Origin: Pachyseris speciosa
Taxonomy: Eukaryota; Cnidaria; Anthozoa; Scleractinia; Pachyseridae
Reading direction: 5' to 3'
DNA length: 64,000 nucleotides
Assembly: GCA_016490735.1 (NCBI GenBank)
Contig: JAEMWC010000011.1
Location: forward strand, 1,790,001-1,854,000
Positions 58,272 to 64,000 of the stretch are shown piece after piece. Below the pieces are notes generated by a model that did no database searches, was not told where the DNA came from, and saw only the letters and a list, made by a program, of their open reading frames with translations. The first letter of the stretch is position 1; each line of letters starts with the position of its first letter. The translations under genes were made by a program, and so were the position numbers.

Positions 58272-59741
58272 TCAAATATTTCGAACATAGCCTATAAAAT
58301 TTGAGGCGAAAACTTTAGTGCCGAAAAAATTCAAATGTAAACCGCTAGAATTTAAATGGTCAGTTGTTATGTTTGAATGTGAGATAACGTCCCACTCATT
58401 CTGATTTGCAAAAGTCTTAAGTATTTTGTTAACCTCCTTGGTTTTTGTAGCCAGAGAAGGATCATCTGATCTCGTCAATAAACTTGAAATTGTTACGGTT
58501 GTGTTTGGAGACTCCGTTTCAATAACGTTGCCAAGATCAACAATTCTTTCAGCTACTTCCCTTGGGTCTGAATTCTTCAGGTCATTAGTTCCCACATGAA
58601 GGATTATATGTTCAGGATGCTGTCTGATTGTTGGCTTAATGTAGTCAAACATGTCATTGACAGAAGCTCCAGAAAAAGACTTCACTACAGTTTTAACTCG
58701 CTTACCGTTGGAGACCCTCCAGCCTTGAACATTCTTCACCAGGGAGTCACCAGCGATAACTACAACGGGTCGTTTGGCAGCCGTTTGATCCGAGTCAGGA
58801 GTGGAATCAGATCCATATCTAACATGTTGTCTCTCACTGGTTGTATCTTCGGTTGCCCTTTGTGCCTGCGAAGGTTTTTGTTTCCCTTTCTCCTTCTTCT
58901 TCTTCTTAGTCGACTGATTTGACACCCCAGAACTCGGTTCCGATTGAATTCTGGAAGAAACCGTTTGCCACTGATCTGCTGAAGATTGAGAATTATGTAC
59001 AATAGAAGGTGGAGTTACTTGCTCCGTGGAGAGAATTCTTAGGGCTTCCAGAAGACTAGCTCTTTCAGATTCAAGGCTTTGAATTTTCTCTTCATACATG
59101 GAACACTTCAATTTATATTTATCAATCTCCTGCGCCAAAGTGGCCGTTTGACAGTGCTCCTCTGGGGATTCAACTTTGCTGTGAATAAAATTTATCACTG
59201 TCCATAGCTTGTGAAATTCATTTCTGATGGACTTCAAGTCAAGCGATAATAGATCAGCATCATTTGAACCATTCGTTGGAATATTTGTCTCATTGATCTC
59301 TAGACTGTCATTACTTTCCTCCACGTCGTTCATTGGGACATTGATGTCACTGTTGTCCTCAACGAAAATGGCTTCCGCGCTTTCCTTCCCATCCTTCGAC
59401 TTTAGTTGATTTACAACCTCCTCTAGATGGTTTCTAACGTCGGTGCAAGCACTTCCCTGAATTTGGAGCGTCCTAGTATTAGGATAAAAGTTAAAAGTCA
59501 CGTTTGGCAACTTAAAAACGGCACATGAACCAGTTCTCGATGTCGTAATTCCGCCGCCATCACAATCGATTCCCTTCGCAAAGCTGGCTTCGATAAATCT
59601 TGAAAGCTCTTCCACAGAACCATCCCAGCTAAATCTCTTCTTGGTCGGATTAAAAGACAAAAATCGCACAAGGTCGGATAAACTGTCGACATGCAAAGGG
59701 CTGGTTGACAGAAAGCTGGAGATGTCACGTCCGTCCGCCAT
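58272..59741 (-). CDS. LINE ORF1 with C-terminal SGNH (esterase-like) hydrolase
   Basis: The ATG at 59741 opens MADGRDISSF; a TTG two codons earlier also keeps the frame but is unlikely. Numbered from that TTG, residues 205-240 form a coiled coil (KCSMYEEKIQSLESERASLL), 280-292 are Lys-rich, and 327-491 form an SGNH hydrolase: VVVIAGDSL (Ser335), HVGTND (Asn388), SSGLHLN (His471). ORF1 proteins with such esterase domains are known from CR1-type LINEs and bind RNA or lipid; their hydrolase substrate is unsettled. All catalytic-position residues appear present. ORF2 follows in the same frame after a single TGA (58272-58274). Confidence 0.9.
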   Translation of the reverse strand: MADGRDISSFLSTSPLHVDSLSDLVRFLSFNPTKKRFSWDGSVEELSRFIEASFAKGIDCDGGGITTSRTGSCAVFKLPNVTFNFYPNTRTLQIQGSACTDVRNHLEEVVNQLKSKDGKESAEAIFVEDNSDINVPMNDVEESNDSLEINETNIPTNGSNDADLLSLDLKSIRNEFHKLWTVINFIHSKVESPEEHCQTATLAQEIDKYKLKCSMYEEKIQSLESERASLLEALRILSTEQVTPPSIVHNSQSSADQWQTVSSRIQSEPSSGVSNQSTKKKKKEKGKQKPSQAQRATEDTTSERQHVRYGSDSTPDSDQTAAKRPVVVIAGDSLVKNVQGWRVSNGKRVKTVVKSFSGASVNDMFDYIKPTIRQHPEHIILHVGTNDLKNSDPREVAERIVDLGNVIETESPNTTVTISSLLTRSDDPSLATKTKEVNKILKTFANQNEWDVISHSNITTDHLNSSGLHLNFFGTKVFASNFIGYVRNI

Positions 59742-59800
59742 GCTCAAACCACCATGCTAATTCCTTGAACACAGAAAAAAAAGTGCAAAAGTTTATTATT

Positions 59801-61900
59801 TCCCTGTAAAGCTTGAAGAAAACTTCAGGAATGAACAAAACCGGCCTTCAAAATTGTATTTGCAATTTACTTGAAAACGCTCTTACAATTTTTTTTCTGA
59901 TTTGGCTTACTAGTAGCCGGACTTGAGTAGGTTTCGTTGTGAAGTGTCTGACTGGATTTCGAGATAGTTGGCCTCGTTCAAAATGAGCGGCCAATCGTTG
60001 TCGTCGCTATGGTAACAGCTGTTCCTTGGAAACCAATGAAAAAACAAACTTTAATCATACGTCGAAAAGATCTTGTAGTGCCAAGGAAATCGAAGCTTGT
60101 CTTCTATAGAAAACTTTGATTTCAACAGGTACACCCCAAGGCCAAAAAAAACTGGTGCGAGCCTCCTTAAAATCAATTCTTTGTCTAACCTTACAGTGTT
60201 CGACACCTGATATGCCTCCTTACTGGCATTAACAAGCTGTGAGCTACAATCTCGGACAGAATAAAATGAGAAATAATAACCCCCTCCCCCCAAATCAATG
60301 ATGAATTCGCGCTCAACCCAAAACGCGCCATTTTTTCCGTCATAGAAATGGGGGGAGGAGTGGTCTAAAGTTTTCATTTGAATTGTCCAAGATTGTAGCT
60401 CTCTATTGGGGTCTCAAGCGAGATGTATTTCATGGTCGAGCGCGAGCGGCGAGAGGATTGGGGCGGTGTTCATTGAGTCCAGACTTTAAAAGTAGCTTAC
60501 TTTCCTCCTTGTTAACGGAAACATTCACTTGACAACGCACTTCCCCGCTATCGAATAAAATATTTATGTAAGGCAAGTGTGCGGGGCCACAACAGCTTTT
60601 TGGCATAAACGAAGGCAGGGCGAATTTTGCTGAGGAAACGGATACTGGTATGGTTCAAGGTTAGGTTAAAAAAGGAAAAATGAATTAAATTCAGGGTTGC
60701 CACTCATTAGAACCCCAAAAATCCCTGACTTTTCCCTGTCCTCAAAACAATTTTCACTGACCTTGCATGAGGCGAATTATCAAATAAGCCAAATCCACTT
60801 TTACATTAGCTTCAGTTTCTTTTTGCAGACCATTGATATTCTCCTCTTCATTTTCAATCTCTTTACGTTTTTAACGGGATTTTGAACGCATGGCATTTGA
60901 CTTCACCAACAAATCCATTTTGTGTTTTGTTTCGGCATCTGTAGCAAGTTCATCTGCTTCTTTGAAAACAAAATTCCCTGACTTTGACAAGAACTGAGAT
61001 TTTCCCTGACTTTTTGCAAAATTCCCTGACTTTTCCCTGACCTTGAAAAATTTTTGTTTTTCCCTGACCGTGGCAACCTTGAAATTGAAGAAGGCAATCC
61101 ACGGAAAGAAAAGAAATGAAAATTCAATTTCTGATCGCAATCACAGCCTTCCAAGTTGTAAGATTCTCATTGATTGTACTTATAGTATGTGCGAGGTTGA
61201 TCCAAGGATAAAATTGACAGTCTTTGTCGTAATAAATTAATCGAAAAAAAATCAACAACGAGCAACAGAAAACAAAATCTGACAAAGCGCTTACTTGCAC
61301 GTGCGACGCATAAACGAGCTCAAAATACGAATAAGCCCCGGCCCTGAAAAAGCGCCGCACCCATTAATTAAAAAACTCAGTAACATCACTGTTACTCCCA
61401 ACCTGACACACATTTTCATCCAGAACTTTAGTCTTATAAATAACCATTGTTTGCTTGTTGTTGTGAATTTGCTTTTATTTTCTTTTGGCTGTTCCTAGTA
61501 CAGTGGAAACTCACGGTTTTTAGGAGTATGATTAAAGACACCTGTATTCCACATACACTGTATATGCATTCTTTTATTTTCTCCAAACTTAGCTTGGTTG
61601 TAACCAAGTATACACTGGCTTGTCTTATCATATTACCGGTAGCTTTGAAAAAATAGTACTATACAATTCCAATCAAGGTCATTAAACGACAACTTGAACG
61701 AGGCGAGTGAACTTCCATTTGAAGTCTGTGGGGTGTACAAATAACACTGTAAGAGTTGAATGCAAATTAAAGCACATTAAGAAGTATGCTTCAAACACAA
61801 TACAACATTAAATACTGACATTATATCCAATGCAATTAATTGAATTTAGGCCCTGGTTGCGAAAGACAAGCCTTCGACCAATACATTCAATACAGGCGGA
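59801..61900. other. No clear gene; repeat with coding relic at 60690-61080
   Basis: Most of the stretch has no supported exon. At 60690-61080 the plus strand has several copies of ttccctgacttttccctgac and relatives. Between them the minus strand reads EADELATDAETKHKMDLLVK and KSNAMRSKSR before a stop, then a charged helix. This looks like an exon of a repetitive protein family embedded in a MITE-like unit. I cannot name it. Confidence 0.4.
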
Positions 61901-61908
61901 ACATGCAG

Positions 61909-63950
61909 CTACTCGGCAACAAGACGGGCTTTGGACCAGGAATTTCTGATGATTTGCTCGACATTTCTTGCCTCTGGATGCCGCAGTACATGAGGATAGA
62001 AGGCGCCAGGGTTGGGCGGTTCGCCTTCCTTTTTAGCAGCACTGGAATCACTGTCATCAACGTACATCTCCAGTTCTGTGGCGGTGCAGCAACACAGGCA
62101 TTTGCGGGTCGTTTTCAACTCCAGATCCTTGAAGAATCGATAATCCATGTATTCTGTTCGAACTGCAAAGTTACGATTTGGAAAATGAAACAAAAAACAG
62201 TAGTTTAAAGGCTCTCCTCTCCTAAATCAAACATTGAATATTGAATATTGTAATCGAACAGCGTGGAGGAGTTCTTAGAAATCAACGGTCTTTCAAGCCT
62301 CCCTTTCCCCTCAGGGATCCGTTTCGTTTTATATCACAGTCATCAGCCGGGCAAGTATGCCAGATAATATACTTGCCCTGGTCAATTTTTTTTGCCCTCG
62401 AAAGGGCAGGATTGTGGAAAAAAACGGTGACAAAATTATGTGTAACAGGAACATTTGCCTTTCTTATTTCCATCTTCAGTGCAATGCTCACTCATATATT
62501 TGTTTGTCACTTGAAACGACGGTTAGCGGTGGTCCAAACGAAGTGAAGAGCAGCCCTCCACTATCTATTTTTCTGGGTAATACTCCTGTCTTATTGTGCC
62601 ACTCAGTGGATGCTGATTCACTGTGCACAAATGCCAACCTGGGTATGTTCGTTTGCCACAAGGGCAAGAAGGTACGCTTGCGTTCCTCCTGTACATATCT
62701 CAACCTGGCTTTTTCTGTTTTTCAGAAGCAACAGCTTAGATCAGCTTAGCTATTCTTTTTCTTCGCTGGAGGTGGCAAAACACCTTCCAAATATCGCCAC
62801 ATCTGGTTTCGATCAGCTGTCGAACAACTGTCACGTTTTGTGCGAATGCAGCTCTTCAGAGAAATACCAGCGGTTACTGAACTGCGTGAAAAATGAGCCT
62901 GCAGTACAGTGGTTTCATAAAAAATACATGGTGCTCAAAATTATGATTTAACGATATTGCAGACAAAATCATTGTTTTCTGAAAGTTCCAAATGGATGAG
63001 AAGTGATCAGAACGCAGGTACATTGTACTTGATAAAATCATTTGAAAATTTAGGAAAGATGTTGTGGTAGGGTTAAAACTTTGCTCGTCCATTGTTTTGG
63101 AGTTATTTTACTCGTGCGTATGACCTTTTGGTCATCTTGGACGACCGGACGACTACGAATATGGATCCCTGCCAGACTCCCTTAACATAGACCGTAAAAG
63201 ACCACCCTAAATAATCCTTGCAGATCTCAGATATCACCTATTCCTCCAGTAAATATGAGAGAGGTGATCTGTACTTTAGACCCGCCCGCAAGCAACATGG
63301 TTTGCATTGCAAAACCAGCAACCAATTTATAGAACACAAAATGTTCTCGAATATTAACCCATCTTTATCCTTTAACTATGAAAAGTCATTCCCTAAAGTT
63401 AAGCCCCTGAGCCAGGTTGCATAAAGTGCTGCATAAAGCATTTTAATTTATTTAATTCAAGTGCCAGTTTTCTAAAACCATTCCCTGCATCCTGAGGGGT
63501 TTTCTTGCTCTCTCCAAGTTTACCATATCTGCCAGTCAACTGACACAATCAAACGACACAATGCAAGAAAACTGTAACTTAATTTTCTTTAATTATGCAA
63601 CCAGGCTCTGGGTAACATGTGTAATCAGAATCATGTGCTTGACAAAATGTGCTAAACCTAAAATCAGTGCACCCACCTTCCATCCACAGCCCACAAGGAG
63701 GCTCCCGCTTGTAGAACACACCTTGCCCTGTCACTCGCCAGTATGTCTTGGCCAAGCAACATGGACATAAGTAAGCCACACAGCATTCACCGCAGTCTTC
63801 TTTGTATGCTATGCCAGGAGCAGGTGTGACGCCAGACCACTTGGCTGCACTCATATCAGCCTCCCGTTTTTTCTTCTTCAGTAATCCAATGAGCTCTGTC
63901 AGGTAGATTCTATCTCCAAGACAAGTGATTCCGAGCTCATGAAGGTGACC
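61909..63950 (-). CDS. 3' exons of a gene with SAM-like segment and cysteine-rich region
   Basis: Exon 63950-63677 (acceptor tttgtctag, donor GTGGGT) reads GHLHELGITCLGDRIYLTEL, fitting the last helices of a SAM domain. A basic KKKKR follows, then CGECCVAYLCPCCLAKTYWR and REPPCGLWME. It joins in phase to exon 62162-61909 (acceptor actttgcag), which reads RTEYMDYRFFKDLE, KCLCCC, an acidic stretch, and WSKARLVAE with stop TAG. The 1.5-kb intron between them has no visible extra exon. The 5' exons are beyond the right edge. SAM domains mediate protein or RNA contacts. The Cys-rich part may bind zinc or be acylated, but the family was not recognised. No lesions seen. Confidence 0.7.
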
Positions 63951-64000
63951 CTAGACAAAATAACAATAAAAAAATTGGAAGGGCTATAAGAATAAATAAT

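Larger units (their letters stand above)
55166..59800 (-). mobile_element. Apparently intact CR1/L2-like LINE, two ORFs
   Basis: The 3' end carries (TATG)n at about 55166-55191, followed on the minus strand by a short 3' UTR, ORF2 (58268-55341) and ORF1 (59741-58272). Both frames are open throughout, so this may be a recently active copy. The 5' end is set approximately just upstream of ORF1. No target duplication was identified. Truncated relatives sharing its 3' UTR text lie at 1424 and 7472. Confidence 0.8.

Overview
The window is metazoan nuclear DNA, most likely from an anthozoan cnidarian such as a stony coral. The reasons are short GT-AG exons, a conserved animal housekeeping gene (THG1), animal extracellular domains (Ly6/uPAR-type, fibronectin type II), BEN and SAM domains, and a dense mix of CR1/L2-like LINEs, a Penelope-like element, tRNA-derived SINEs and many MITEs. 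Species cannot be fixed from sequence alone. There are no bacterial operons and no CRISPR array.

Left part (1-24.9 kb). THG1 (tRNA-His guanylyltransferase) runs on the minus strand from 5469 to beyond the left edge, with six exons reconstructed. A plus-strand multi-exon pseudogene with a RING-like and a C2H2 finger follows (6311-10409). Nested MITEs lie at 10.6-15.3 kb, including a 1.35-kb near-perfect palindrome at 12674-14023. A decayed BEN-domain gene spans 17.2-22.8 kb, interrupted by SINEs.

Centre (25.2-33.4 kb). An 8.27-kb DNA transposon with terminal inverted repeats encodes a spliced N-terminal protein and a long intronless reading frame. That frame has a DDE-like triad and an ING-type PHD finger. 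The two frames meet at a T6 run that fits a -1 frameshift. The palindrome at 12.7 kb has similar CACAGG ends and a perfect 7-bp target duplication, so it may be a non-autonomous relative. This is the best candidate for an undescribed system.

Right part (33.8-64 kb). A decayed LINE (34.3-39.1 kb) contains a Penelope-like element with GIY-YIG endonuclease and a 15-bp target duplication, plus a second LINE tail. A second decayed LINE lies at 43.4-45.9 kb. A Ly6/uPAR-type exon and a fibronectin type II exon sit among repeats at 46-49.5 kb. An apparently intact two-ORF LINE with an SGNH-esterase ORF1 occupies 55.2-59.8 kb, its two ORFs in the same frame and separated by a single TGA. The right edge holds the 3' exons of a minus-strand gene with a SAM-like segment and a cysteine-rich region.

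The host genes show no sign of joint regulation. The dominant theme is layered transposon insertion, which allows relative dating: MITE into transposon TIR, palindrome into MITE, Penelope element into LINE.
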